Shown piece by piece: positions 1-8,971 of a DNA stretch of 64,000 nt (the stretch's first letter is position 1; every line of letters starts with the position of its first letter). The stretch is from Cyanobacteria bacterium SZAS-4 (GTDB taxonomy: Bacteria > Cyanobacteriota > Vampirovibrionia > Obscuribacterales > Obscuribacteraceae). The stretch is from the NCBI GenBank assembly GCA_018266255.1, contig JAFEAT010000007.1:427858-491857 (forward strand), given 5' to 3'. The translations under genes and the position numbers were made by a program. The notes under the pieces are model-generated. The model did not search any database. It was not told the DNA's origin and was given only the letters and a program-made list of their open reading frames with translations.

Positions 1-140
1 GTCACTTCATCGCCAACACAGTCAGCAACGATCACCTCGGCAGTGATGCCACCATCTTGCTTCTCTAGAGCATCGAGACAATGCTCAAGGTATTCACGAC
101 CGTTTATGGAAGCAATAATTATCGAGAGTTGCGGAGTCAT
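1..140 (-). CDS. Glycosyltransferase family 2, N-terminal fragment
   Basis: The first 46 codons of a gene that runs off the left edge of the window. Translation from the ATG at 138-140 starts MTPQLSIIIAS and continues through a Rossmann-like first strand and helix to an EVIVAD segment, the usual opening of a GT-A fold family 2 transferase. It resembles the N-terminus of the GT2 protein at 2291-3175 (strand, helix, then ILVAD). It is transcribed away from the oxidoreductase at 339. Donor and acceptor cannot be judged from this fragment. Confidence 0.8.
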   Translation of the reverse strand, partial: MTPQLSIIIASINGREYLEHCLDALEKQDGGITAEVIVADCVGDEV

Positions 141-338
141 ATATTTAAACTGGCATCCTGAGAGCGTTTTAAACAACGGTGAGTCTGTACGTAGGGAATT
201 TTAGTGCACTTGACCGTGTCAGGAGAACCCTTTTGAGTGAAGTCTTTACTCATTGATTGTGAATTTAGTTTCTCGACAAAAATTGGGCAATAATAGGCTC
301 TGCCAACCGGGAAGAAGATCCCAAAACCAATTTATCTT

Positions 339-1331
339 ATGAGCACACCAAAAATTCTAATTGTCGGCGCGGGCTTAATGGGTCGCTGGCACGCCTTTTC
401 AGCCATTCGAAACGGTGCCACTATCGCGGCAATCGTTGACCCAAACATAGAACGAGCACAGGCTCTACAACGAGAATTTGGCGCTCAACGAGCGTTCAAA
501 TCACTGGAGGAATGTCTTAAAAAGAGCGAAAGCAATATCGCGCACATATGCACTCCCGCGCAGAATCACTTAGCTTCGATTGAGCTGTGCCTGGCAAACA
601 ACCATCATGTCCTGGCGGAGAAGCCGCTACTGTCTACATTTCCAGAGACAAAGAAAGTTCTTGAACGAGCAAATGAGAGTGGCTTAAAACTCACCCCAGT
701 ACATCAGATGCCATTCCAAAGAGGCGCATCAAAGCTGGCTGAAGACCATTCGAATCTTGGAAAACTTGTTCGCTTGAGCCACACAGCCTTCACCAGCGGC
801 GCAGATGGAAAACCCGAAACCGAACGACAGGACGTGCTTTTGGAAATTCTTCCCCATCCAATCTCACTCTTTTATCGATTCTTTGGCGACAACCTTACCG
901 CTGACCAATTCAACGTGCGCAGGTATTCGAACGGCGAACTGGAAATCGATGGCGTGGTTGATGATACTTTGTTAAGGATATCGGTCAGCTTGAGAGGACG
1001 TCCCACCCGCAACGAACTGACAGTGACCGGGGATAAAGCTTCTGCGCACATCGACCTCTTCCATGGATTTGCAACTTACGAATCTGGAGAGGTTTCGAAA
1101 CGAGCCAAAATTTTGAAACCATTTCGCTTTGGCTCAAACTTAGTACTCGATGCAAGTAGAAATCTCATTCAACGTAGCGCGTCAAACGAAGTAGCATATC
1201 CGGGATTGAGAAGTTTGATCCGTCAGTTTTACCGAGCCGCTTTAGATGGAAAGCCCGCACCGATAAGCGAACGAGAAATTCTTTTGTGCGCAGAAGTGGC
1301 AGACAAAGTACGTCTTAGTAAAACGAGCTAG
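339..1331 (+). CDS. Gfo/Idh/MocA family NAD(P)-dependent oxidoreductase
   Basis: A 330-residue protein of the usual length for this family. Residues 5-19 form the dinucleotide-binding strand-loop-helix with GAGLMG, and E94-K95-P96 is the family's EKP signature, whose Lys helps catalysis. A putative substrate-domain segment starts near residue 120 (HQMPFQRGA). Members oxidise or reduce hydroxyl groups of sugars, UDP-sugars or inositols in the cytoplasm. Surrounded by glycosyltransferases, it probably makes a modified sugar for a surface glycan; the substrate cannot be told. It diverges from the partial GT at the left edge, with about 200 bp between them. The 3' end is followed directly by a 9-bp tandem repeat. 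Confidence 0.88.
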   Translation: MSTPKILIVGAGLMGRWHAFSAIRNGATIAAIVDPNIERAQALQREFGAQRAFKSLEECLKKSESNIAHICTPAQNHLASIELCLANNHHVLAEKPLLSTFPETKKVLERANESGLKLTPVHQMPFQRGASKLAEDHSNLGKLVRLSHTAFTSGADGKPETERQDVLLEILPHPISLFYRFFGDNLTADQFNVRRYSNGELEIDGVVDDTLLRISVSLRGRPTRNELTVTGDKASAHIDLFHGFATYESGEVSKRAKILKPFRFGSNLVLDASRNLIQRSASNEVAYPGLRSLIRQFYRAALDGKPAPISEREILLCAEVADKVRLSKTS

Positions 1332-1332
1332 A

Positions 1333-1368
1333 ACGGACCAAACGGACCAAACGGACTAAACGGACTAA
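1333..1368. repeat. Tandem repeat, 9-bp unit, 4 copies
   Basis: Four back-to-back copies of ACGGACCAA/ACGGACTAA (two of each) begin one base after the stop codon of the oxidoreductase at 339-1331. A decayed fifth and sixth unit may reach about 1386, close to the stop of the convergent glycosyltransferase. No stem-loop with a T-run is visible, so it is not an ordinary terminator. Confidence 0.85.
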
Positions 1369-1383
1369 ACAGATTTGAACGGA

Positions 1384-2298
1384 TTAAAGCTTATCGCAAC
1401 TGCCGTTCGCACCAGCCGCCATACCACAATATTCGCCTGCCACCCAAGCACAAATAATCAACTTACAGATTGGATACACTCGCAGAAAGCGTCCCACTAA
1501 GAAGCGCTTTTTAGCTACTTTCTGAATCAAACGACTCATTAGAATCAGCGGAAGTCCCGCACAAGAAGCCAAATATAGCGCCTTCTTACCAGCATCGAAA
1601 TCAGTCGATCTCATTGCTCCGAAGCACCGCCCGTGATGGTATCGCCTTTCCATCACAGCGTTGAACGAGAGGTGCCGATTGTAATATGCCACCATACTTG
1701 AATGGCGAGATAGTCGTTCACCTTTTTCAATGAGCTCATGACAGAAAAACGTCTTCCAAAACCCGTCATTACTCAGATCTTTTCCCGATAGATATTGGTC
1801 GAGCATCTTTCTCTTAAAAACGATGTTGTTACCTGGCAAATCGTCCGAAGATCCAGTCTCAAAGGGCAAGGCGAACTGCACATAATCGCAAAGGTACAAG
1901 GCAAAATCAACTGATGACAAAGCGGTGCCCGGTTCCACTGCACCACCAATGGCGGCATCAGAACTGGCACGAGCGACACTAATTGCGGTATCAAACCAAT
2001 TCTTTGCAAAAGTCGTATGCGCTTCTGTAATCGCGATCAAATCTCCACAAGACTGGGCGATACCGATTCCATGCAAGGATGGGATGCTCCCCGAAGCGGG
2101 ATGCTCAACGATTTTGAGTTTGGGATATTTGTTGATTAGTGGAGTTGGATCTGGCTTAAAACCGCCGTAGGCAAGAATGATTTCGACTGTGCTTTGTGTC
2201 TCCTGTCCATACAGCGAGTCAAGGCAATCCTCGACGTTGGGCTGAGACTCTTGCCACGCCACCACAATTGATAAATCGCAGGTATGACCATTACTCAT
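1384..2298 (-). CDS. Glycosyltransferase family 2
   Basis: A GT2 transferase of about 304 residues from the ATG at 2298, which overlaps the end of the upstream GT gene by 8 bp (ATGAGTAA). An in-frame start 11 codons earlier at 2331 is possible but adds a sequence unlike the family. The N-terminus DLSIVVAWQES and the following helix fit the nucleotide-sugar-binding half. Where family 2 enzymes usually have DxD, this one has ITEAHT, close to the TEDH variant found in some GT2 groups. The C-terminal 50 residues are hydrophobic and probably associate with the membrane. It is co-transcribed with the GT at 2291-3175 and the oxidoreductase at 3181-4248. Donor and acceptor are unknown. Confidence 0.8.
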   Translation of the reverse strand: MSNGHTCDLSIVVAWQESQPNVEDCLDSLYGQETQSTVEIILAYGGFKPDPTPLINKYPKLKIVEHPASGSIPSLHGIGIAQSCGDLIAITEAHTTFAKNWFDTAISVARASSDAAIGGAVEPGTALSSVDFALYLCDYVQFALPFETGSSDDLPGNNIVFKRKMLDQYLSGKDLSNDGFWKTFFCHELIEKGERLSRHSSMVAYYNRHLSFNAVMERRYHHGRCFGAMRSTDFDAGKKALYLASCAGLPLILMSRLIQKVAKKRFLVGRFLRVYPICKLIICAWVAGEYCGMAAGANGSCDKL

Positions 2299-3175
2299 GA
2301 ACAGGCGCCAAATAGCCTTGAATCTCTCCAATAGACCAGGCGACTGTGAAAATAACTAGCCACGGCAACGCAACCAGATATGGTACTAAAAAATCTTTGC
2401 GCTTACTCAAGACTCGCACACCCATTCTAGAAACCAGATATGGCACCAGAATTGGTGCGGAGAGAATTCGAACAATGCGAGCTAGAGCGCTAGTGTTCGG
2501 GCGAGTTGAACCATAGTGTCGTCCATGCTTCATTCTGACGCCCCAAAAGTCCTCAGCCCCCTCTGTGTGGGCTAGATGAACCTTGACGTCGGCAGACATA
2601 TATAAGGATTGCTGGTTTTCTCGCAACTGGTGGTGAAAAAGCGTCTCCCAGAACCCCCGCTCGCGATTGGTCCAGTACGCATCTAAGCCACTTTTGGTAT
2701 AAGCAACATTGTCGCCAGGCAATTCACGGATTGTGCCAGTCTGAACAGGCGGCATGAACGCCGTGAATCGAGAAAAATAAATTGCCCAATCGAGCGCAGA
2801 ACCATTGACAGGTGGCAGAATTGGACCGCCCACTCCACACACATCGTTGGCGTCGAAGACTCTTTTGATGGATAGTAACCAAGCCGGTTCAGGGATACAT
2901 TGAGCGTTCGTTATTGCCACTATCGGAGCCACCGCTTTGCTCATTCCCAATCCCCACAACTGAGGTATGAGGTCAGTTTTTGCATCACCTTTCAATAATG
3001 TGACTTGCGGAAATTGTTCGGCAATAATCTTATCCGTGCCGTCAGTAGAAGCGTCCGCGACCAGGATTTCAGCATCCAGTCCTTTAGCCTGTTCGAGCAC
3101 AGCGTTCAAACATTCAGATATGCTAGCTTTCGCATTTTGAGATGCTATGACGACTGAGATTATGGCAGCGCTCAT
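2291..3175 (-). CDS. Glycosyltransferase family 2
   Basis: A 294-residue GT2 protein starting with a clear IISVVIASQN strand. ILVADASTDGT is the typical first acidic motif. The metal-binding DxD position reads ITNAQC, so the canonical acidic pair is missing, as in its neighbour at 1384-2298. The shared GG-x-P segment after it (GVGGPILPP here, AIGGAVEPG there) suggests the two are paralogues. A hydrophobic C-terminal segment near residues 240-285 points to membrane association. It lies 5 bp downstream of the oxidoreductase gene and overlaps the next GT by 8 bp, so the three form one transcription unit. Probable role: a sugar transfer in surface glycan synthesis. Confidence 0.82.
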   Translation of the reverse strand: MSAAIISVVIASQNAKASISECLNAVLEQAKGLDAEILVADASTDGTDKIIAEQFPQVTLLKGDAKTDLIPQLWGLGMSKAVAPIVAITNAQCIPEPAWLLSIKRVFDANDVCGVGGPILPPVNGSALDWAIYFSRFTAFMPPVQTGTIRELPGDNVAYTKSGLDAYWTNRERGFWETLFHHQLRENQQSLYMSADVKVHLAHTEGAEDFWGVRMKHGRHYGSTRPNTSALARIVRILSAPILVPYLVSRMGVRVLSKRKDFLVPYLVALPWLVIFTVAWSIGEIQGYLAPVHE

Positions 3176-3180
3176 CTTGC

Positions 3181-4248
3181 TTACAACTTCACGATTTGCC
3201 CTGTTCTGGCTGATTCATAACCAGCAAATATGATTCTCAAAATATTTCTGGCGTGTTCAACTGATTCAAAATCGGTGCCACCACTTTTAGAGTTCTTGAG
3301 GAAAGTACGAAGGTGTGCAGCCGTCGCTGATGCGAAAGCCGGATTGCGCTCTTGCGCAAGCACGCGAGTGCTACCGCTGGACTCGACACGAGCCTCGCCG
3401 CCTTTCACGAAGCTCAAACGCAACGCCGGTTTGTTTGCACCTTTATGCCTGGACAATTCAATCCCTGCGCGCGCCACTCCACCAAGCGAAATACGCACTG
3501 AGGCTTTTTCGCAGTCCAACCTCATTTCGAGATATTTCTCTGGAGCGTGGCTAACTCTATTCAACACCAGAGTAGCCAGTCGATCGTTTGAAAAACGAAG
3601 TGTCATCTGCACAAACACATCAGAATCATATTCCTGCACTACTCGCGGAATGTTTGCATAAACGTCGATCGGCAATTCTCCGAAGAACGTACAAATCAAG
3701 TCGATGGGATGCGAACCGAACTCGAAGAGTGTCGATTGCTTGAGCGACGAGCGCCAGGACTCCGCCCCTTCAAATACTGGTGGATGGTACATCTGCTGCC
3801 AACAATTGATGAAGTAGAGCCTGCCAAATTCTCCTGCTGCAATCCGTTCCTTCGCAGCCCTGTAAGTTGACATGTAGCGATACTGCGTATTGACGGCCAA
3901 TCTCCGCCCAAGCTTTTTCGCCTCTGCAATTACTTCGTCGGCATCTTCCAAACTCAAAACAAAAGGCTTTTCGCACAATACGTCCGCACCACTTCGCATC
4001 GCGGCTAGAGACAACGACTTGTGAAATTCAGGAGGAGTGCCAATCATGACTAGCTCTGGCTTTTCAGTGGCAATCATTTCGAGAGAGTCGGCGTAAACAT
4101 GAGGAATTGAAAATTGCTCTTTCATCGACCGTCGACGTTCTTCACTGGTATCACTCGCAGCGATCAAATCGATCTCCGACACAGACTTGCACGCCGGCAA
4201 ATGAATCCGTTCGGCAACCTTACCCAGACCAATTACAGCAGTTCTCAT
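3181..4248 (-). CDS. Gfo/Idh/MocA family NAD(P)-dependent oxidoreductase
   Basis: A 355-residue protein when started at the ATG at 4248. The ORF could begin at 4269, but the Rossmann strand MRTAVIGLGKVAERIHLP follows directly from the 4248 start. The family signature CEKPF lies near residue 97, and NTQYRYM begins the second domain. It acts on a sugar or sugar nucleotide in the cytoplasm. It is only distantly similar to the oxidoreductase at 339. As the first gene of a three-gene run with two GT2 genes, it probably prepares or modifies the sugar they transfer. Confidence 0.87.
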   Translation of the reverse strand: MRTAVIGLGKVAERIHLPACKSVSEIDLIAASDTSEERRRSMKEQFSIPHVYADSLEMIATEKPELVMIGTPPEFHKSLSLAAMRSGADVLCEKPFVLSLEDADEVIAEAKKLGRRLAVNTQYRYMSTYRAAKERIAAGEFGRLYFINCWQQMYHPPVFEGAESWRSSLKQSTLFEFGSHPIDLICTFFGELPIDVYANIPRVVQEYDSDVFVQMTLRFSNDRLATLVLNRVSHAPEKYLEMRLDCEKASVRISLGGVARAGIELSRHKGANKPALRLSFVKGGEARVESSGSTRVLAQERNPAFASATAAHLRTFLKNSKSGGTDFESVEHARNILRIIFAGYESARTGQIVKL

Positions 4249-4358
4249 TATCAAGTTTCCCGAAATCACGCCCGCTCACGAGCCGCATCATAATAAAACA
4301 GTTGCGCCCGATTTTCCCATGCTTGTAACTAAGAAGGTTTCCACTAGTGCTAACTAGT

Positions 4359-4443
4359 GAGGTTTTTACTCGTAACAGCGAGGTTTTTACTCGTAACAGC
4401 GAGGTTTTTGCTCGTAACAGCGAGGTTTTTACTAGTAATTAGC
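4359..4443. repeat. Tandem repeat, 21-bp unit, 4 copies, running into a gene end
   Basis: Units at 4359-4379, 4380-4400, 4401-4421 and 4422-4443 share GAGGTTTTTACTCGTAAC with few changes; the last is 22 bp. A degenerate copy precedes them at about 4334. The last unit contains the stop codon (4439-4441) of the membrane glycosyltransferase, and the next GAGGTTT lies inside its coding sequence, encoding the final Lys-Pro-Arg. The array therefore looks like a repeated duplication of the gene's own 3' end. Confidence 0.9.
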
Positions 4444-6199
4444 GAGGTTTCCATACGGTCAAGTCACCGTCACCAATTGAGCCAGGGAAAACTTTGTCGA
4501 CGACCCAATACTTATCCATCAAAGGTTCTAGTTCGGGGTGATCCAAATGTAATGCGCGCGGAAAAGTGGTTATCAAATAGAGATTGGCTGGATTTTGTTT
4601 TTGCAAAATTTCGGTGAATTCAGGAATTGTTCGCGCGTCGAAAAAATCTTGATTCAATCGCAAACCAGAGCGGTTGGCATAATAAGCCACGCCCTCGCGC
4701 GCCGTATAGATAGAGAATGGATACGCTTTCCCCGGCTTCGACTGCACGTACAAAAGAGCGCTACGAAAATCTTGCTTCGGAATTTTGTAGTATTGGATTA
4801 GAGACGGTAGATTTACCGCTGCAACGCACAAAATGCCAAATAGAAAAACAATCGGCAGAAGAGCAGGAGGCAATTTCTTCTGCGGACTCGCTTTGGCCAG
4901 ACTCACTTTTGCCAGACAGACTTTTACAGCGACATAAAATCCAACCGCGAAAACTAGCAATGCAAATGGAAGAGCGAGTAGAAAAAACCTCGGTGAAACA
5001 GCCAGGCCCTGCTTCAATAAGTAAGAAGCCAACAAAATTTCAGGCAACACGAGCGCGGCTAGACAGATCCAACTACAACGAAAAATCGCTCGCAATCCAG
5101 CTATCGAAATAAACAATCCGGGGATCGCAGCAAGTAAGATTTTAGGACCACTAGCTATCTTGAGCCCGCGCACGACTTCATTGAGGAACTCTGCTGAGAA
5201 CAACGTAAAGCCAGTCGATTGGACCTTGTATGTCTCTTGCACAACGGCATTAGCCTGCGGAAATATGATGCTGTATAAATGCAATACCAAGAGTAGTGCC
5301 AAGAACATCACTGCAGACAATCTTCGAAACAAAGCCCATCCGCCCTTGCTGCGACGCTGAACAACGATTGATGCGGCGATCGCTATGAGAAAGTGAGCGA
5401 TCAGCACCGACAAACTTGCAATGATTGAAGCCATGTTTAAAAAGATGCACAAGCAGTAACCAGCCCAGTGGGAGACCTTGTCTTTCTTGATTCCGCGAAT
5501 AAGAAACAAGGTAGCGGCTAGAGTGAAGAGCAAGTGTGCTGTGTACCCGCGCGCATTTTGCGAGAAAAAAATATGTTGGTACGAAACAGCCAGCAAAAAC
5601 GCTGTCGCTACAGAAACCCAACGATTAGCAATGACTCGAGTCAATAGATAAAAAACGGGAATGGTGGCAACTCCGATTAGAACTGACGGCAATCGCACCG
5701 CCCACTCGTGCTCACCAAACGCCGATACCGCCATCTTTTCCAGGAGCGTGTAAAACAGATGATTGTTAGTGCTGTAATAAGTCGTTAAAAGTCCGAACAC
5801 AGAACTGTCTCGATAGAAAGTGAGAGGCGTGATTTCATCAAGCCAAAAACTGGAATCGAGAAATAGACAGCGCAGTAGTAAACCAGCCACAACAACGACA
5901 GACAATGCTAGGGCTGCCTGTTTTTTGGTAAGCAATTCGACTTCATCGAGCTGTCTGGGAACGATCAAAGAATCCGCGGCAAGCCGCTGCCACCGCCATC
6001 CTGTCAATCCCATAAAGAGGCACCACAATCCATCGAGAAAGCAGCACCATCTCACGATAATCAAACTTTTGTCCGGGGAGCTAACTGAGCCCGGCGGCAC
6101 AACAGCCTCGATGTGCACCGTGTTCGGTAAGACGAACGCAGCAATTACGAGAATTGTGCCGACTAGAGAAACCGCTATCGATTCTTTGGTAATTCGCAA
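4439..6199 (-). CDS. GT39/PMT-like integral membrane glycosyltransferase
   Basis: A 586-residue protein with about a dozen hydrophobic segments and the loop SFWLDEITPL near residue 117. Its Asp-Glu pair in the first extracytoplasmic loop is the catalytic signature of the PMT/ArnT clan. These enzymes take sugar from a polyprenyl-phosphate carrier on the outer face of the inner membrane and transfer it to protein, lipid or glycan. The segment VRLPSVLIGVATIPVFYLL is typical of the PMT_2 domain. The last third is soluble-looking and probably extracytoplasmic. The acceptor is unknown. Its stop codon lies inside a 21-bp tandem repeat. Confidence 0.83.
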   Translation of the reverse strand: MRITKESIAVSLVGTILVIAAFVLPNTVHIEAVVPPGSVSSPDKSLIIVRWCCFLDGLWCLFMGLTGWRWQRLAADSLIVPRQLDEVELLTKKQAALALSVVVVAGLLLRCLFLDSSFWLDEITPLTFYRDSSVFGLLTTYYSTNNHLFYTLLEKMAVSAFGEHEWAVRLPSVLIGVATIPVFYLLTRVIANRWVSVATAFLLAVSYQHIFFSQNARGYTAHLLFTLAATLFLIRGIKKDKVSHWAGYCLCIFLNMASIIASLSVLIAHFLIAIAASIVVQRRSKGGWALFRRLSAVMFLALLLVLHLYSIIFPQANAVVQETYKVQSTGFTLFSAEFLNEVVRGLKIASGPKILLAAIPGLFISIAGLRAIFRCSWICLAALVLPEILLASYLLKQGLAVSPRFFLLALPFALLVFAVGFYVAVKVCLAKVSLAKASPQKKLPPALLPIVFLFGILCVAAVNLPSLIQYYKIPKQDFRSALLYVQSKPGKAYPFSIYTAREGVAYYANRSGLRLNQDFFDARTIPEFTEILQKQNPANLYLITTFPRALHLDHPELEPLMDKYWVVDKVFPGSIGDGDLTVWKPR

Positions 6200-6510
6200 T
6201 GATTTGATTGAAGAAGTGCTGCCCGTGATCTTGGCTAGATCATGCTACACATTACGCGTTGCTTACGTTCCAATAAAGATTAGACGAGCGTTATGAAAGA
6301 TTTTTTTGTCCGCAGAAGCCCAGTCAGAAAGGGTTTGAGAGGAAGATGATCTCGAGGATAGAAGATTGTCAAACGAGTATGAAACCTGGCGAATGATTGG
6401 ATGTTGACAAACGGGTTATCCTAAGCAGCGCAACTTGACCACCTGCAAAAGGTCCTGGTTGGACCTCCGTTCCGCAAACGTCTTCCGATAATAGGAAACA
6501 AGAACAATTT
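6200..6510. other. Divergent intergenic region
   Basis: About 310 bp between the divergent membrane glycosyltransferase and the methyltransferase. It must hold promoters for both. A TTGACA occurs near 6403 but has no convincing -10 partner at the right distance. No ORF, RNA gene or strong hairpin was seen. Confidence 0.5.
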
Positions 6511-7434
6511 ATGAGCACAAAATTAGAATCAGCTCCGCAGATATTCGAACCTGAGTACTACCAGCGCCTTTACGACATTGAAGAGAATCACTGGTGGGCT
6601 CAAGGTATGCGAGACGCAATGGTTGCGTTGCTACGCAAACCAACCGCCAACATGAAGAATATCCAGGTTCTCGATATTGGCTGCGGAACAGGTTATTTGC
6701 TCGATTTTGTGCAAAAGCAATATCCACTGGCAGAAGAACCAATCGGTTTGGACTACTCTGAACATGCTTTGAAGTTCTGCGAAATGCGCGGAGCCACCAA
6801 GTTGGTTCTCGGCAGCGCTACTGACGTGCCAATTCCTTCAGCCAGCGTTGACTTGATCATTTGCATCGACACTCTCCAGCATTTGGCCGGCGCCGGCGCC
6901 GATGATAAAGCGATTGCCGAATTCAAAAGACTGCTGAAACCAGGTGGCTTGGTCTATCTTCGCACCAACTCATCCTGGGGAAGAGTGGCGTTGAAAGGTG
7001 CCGATAAAAATCAGTATCGCCGCTACGATGTGCCTACAGTAACAAAGATGCTTCGACAAGCGGGATTCGTTGTCGAACGCGCGACTTATCTGAACACTCT
7101 CCCAAGTGCGTTTGGGGCGCTTCGTGAATACGTAAACGCGTTCAGAAATCGCGGTCGTCATCACCACGACCACGATCATGGACACGACCATCACGGTCAC
7201 GAGCATGGACATGATCATGGACACGATCATGGGCATGGCAATGGACACAGCCACGGTCTGACCAATGAAACTAAAGCAATCGGTCCTGGATTAGCCATCA
7301 AGAACTACGCCAAAAATCTAAGTTGGTTGAACCGCCTCATGCATACAGAACTGGCAATGGAAGCGGCTCTTCTCAATGCCAACATAGACCTACCGTTTGG
7401 ACACTCCAGCGGCTTCGTTGCACGGAAGCCATAA
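6511..7434 (+). CDS. Class I SAM-dependent methyltransferase with polyhistidine insert
   Basis: A 307-residue protein. Residues 53-61 (VLDIGCGTG) are motif I, which binds S-adenosylmethionine; D81 follows strand 2, and VDLIICIDTLQHL at 113-125 is the post-motif region. LLKPGGLVYL (141-150) is typical of the methyltransf_11/25 group. Residues 217-249 form a tract with 17 His in 33 residues, interspersed with Asp and Gly, encoded by imperfect CAT/CAC-GGA/GAC repeats. Similar tracts occur in metal chaperones and transporters and bind Ni, Zn or Co, so this one probably binds divalent metal, but that is inference. The methyl acceptor is unknown; neighbours suggest a glycan or lipid intermediate. 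Confidence 0.85.
   Translation: MSTKLESAPQIFEPEYYQRLYDIEENHWWAQGMRDAMVALLRKPTANMKNIQVLDIGCGTGYLLDFVQKQYPLAEEPIGLDYSEHALKFCEMRGATKLVLGSATDVPIPSASVDLIICIDTLQHLAGAGADDKAIAEFKRLLKPGGLVYLRTNSSWGRVALKGADKNQYRRYDVPTVTKMLRQAGFVVERATYLNTLPSAFGALREYVNAFRNRGRHHHDHDHGHDHHGHEHGHDHGHDHGHGNGHSHGLTNETKAIGPGLAIKNYAKNLSWLNRLMHTELAMEAALLNANIDLPFGHSSGFVARKP
7159..7257 (+). repeat. Polyhistidine-coding repeat tract within methyltransferase gene
   Basis: Within the methyltransferase gene, codons 217-249 consist largely of CAT/CAC alternating with GAC/GAT and GGA/GGC/GGT. The mixture of synonymous codons means it is not a recent pure slippage product and suggests the His tract is kept by selection. Confidence 0.8.
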
Positions 7435-7498
7435 AACACAACAAGACCTATGAACGTTCGCAGACACTCGGCTCTCGTAGACAATCCGGAGCTGGCTG

Positions 7499-8971
7499 AT
7501 GAGTAAAGACAAACCAGGCATCAGTCACAATTTCGCTATTCTTTCGGCTGGACAGATGATCAGCCGAATTTTGGCATTTGCAGTCACAATTCAAATGACT
7601 CGAGTGCTTTTACCGGATGAGTACGGCGCCATCGTCTTCGCCATGACTGTTCTTGCTTATGTTGGCATCACAGTCGATTTCGGCTTCGACGCCTGGGGAC
7701 CGCTTGAAGTCGCGCGCGGTATTACACCGATTCAGACAATTGTCAAAACAGTTGTCAGCTTGCGCCTTTTGATGCTCATTCCCGCTCTCGTGGTCCTGGG
7801 CGTGGCCACGTATTTCATGCCTTTACCGGACTTGACGAAAACAATCATTCTCATTTCCGGTGCAACGATGCTCCCTAGCGCTTTGGATCTAAATTGGGTC
7901 TTTTTGGGAAGCAAGTCAATGGTACCGGCGATAGTATCAGACTGTTTGTGTCAAGCACTTATGGCCGCTGGAGTTTTTCTCTTCATCCGCCAACCCAGCG
8001 ACGTCATCTACGTCCCGATTCTGACGTTGGCTACCCGCGCAATCGCAGTCAGCTACCTACTCGTCACGTATGTACGAACATACGGAATGCTCCGAGTCGG
8101 CTGGGAACCAGAGACCATGAAGAAGTTTGTCAGCGGCTCCCTGCCCCTTGTCGGCTCAGCCATGGTTGGCCGAATCATCGAGAACTTCGATATCCTCCTG
8201 CTCGGGCTCTGGGTGGGCTCAGAAGCGACTGGATTGTATGGAGCGTCGTTCCGCATCGTCTGGATGCTCATTCTCATCACCGTCGCCTACTACACTGCGC
8301 TCAGACCAACGCTCGCACAAGCTTATGTGCAGGGTTTCCACACGATCGAAGATCTGATCAATCGTGTCATGCGCATCTCATCCGCCATCGCGGTTGGTGC
8401 CGCAGTTGGTGGCATTATGGTTTCCGAACCGCTGGTCGTGTTCCTCTACGGCAAAGCGTATTTGCCTGCTGTTCCGGCTCTACAAATTCTGCTTGCGCTA
8501 TTTGGAGTGCATATGATCAGCAGAACATATCGGGTTCTCTTAATCTCGTTCAACAGACAAGGAAATGACTTACGCATCATGTCACTGGCTGCGCTGCTCA
8601 ACGTAGGGCTGAACATACTTGTGATCAAACAGTACGGCATGGTCGGTGCAGCGCTGGCAAACTTAGTCTGTGAGGTTCTCATTCTCGTGCTGGATTACAT
8701 ATCAGCACAAAAATTCGTCGGCAGAGTTCCGTTAGGTAGGTACCTGTGGAAACCAGCCATAGCAGCAGGTTTCATGATTCCAGTAATTCAGTTTGCACAC
8801 AACACACATCTGATAATCCAAATCATTCTCGGTGGTGGTGTCTACGTAGCACTCGTCGTTCTGCTTAAAGCAGTCACCATAGATGATGCCAAAGCCATCT
8901 TCAGCAAGAAGAAGAAAAAAGCCAAAACAGCTGAGAAAGAAGAGCTTGCAACGGCAACGGGACGCTCATAA
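7499..8971 (+). CDS. Wzx-like polysaccharide flippase (MATE/MOP superfamily)
   Basis: A 490-residue protein with about 12-14 hydrophobic segments. The N-terminal pattern NFAILSAGQMISRILAFAVT and the following RVLLPDEYGAIVFA are characteristic of polysaccharide biosynthesis (PST/Wzx) flippases. Such proteins move polyprenyl-linked oligosaccharide or other lipid-linked sugars across the inner membrane. The C-terminus is a Lys-rich cytoplasmic tail (about residues 460-490) with a KKKKKAK run. It lies 64 bp after the methyltransferase on the same strand. Its presence supports a Wzx-dependent or related surface glycan route; no Wzy-like gene was recognised in the window. Confidence 0.86.
   Translation: MSKDKPGISHNFAILSAGQMISRILAFAVTIQMTRVLLPDEYGAIVFAMTVLAYVGITVDFGFDAWGPLEVARGITPIQTIVKTVVSLRLLMLIPALVVLGVATYFMPLPDLTKTIILISGATMLPSALDLNWVFLGSKSMVPAIVSDCLCQALMAAGVFLFIRQPSDVIYVPILTLATRAIAVSYLLVTYVRTYGMLRVGWEPETMKKFVSGSLPLVGSAMVGRIIENFDILLLGLWVGSEATGLYGASFRIVWMLILITVAYYTALRPTLAQAYVQGFHTIEDLINRVMRISSAIAVGAAVGGIMVSEPLVVFLYGKAYLPAVPALQILLALFGVHMISRTYRVLLISFNRQGNDLRIMSLAALLNVGLNILVIKQYGMVGAALANLVCEVLILVLDYISAQKFVGRVPLGRYLWKPAIAAGFMIPVIQFAHNTHLIIQIILGGGVYVALVVLLKAVTIDDAKAIFSKKKKKAKTAEKEELATATGRS

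Noticed and set aside
6403..6440. TTGACA as a promoter for the methyltransferase gene
   Set aside because: No -10-like hexamer at 15-19 nt; the nearest TATCCT is too close.
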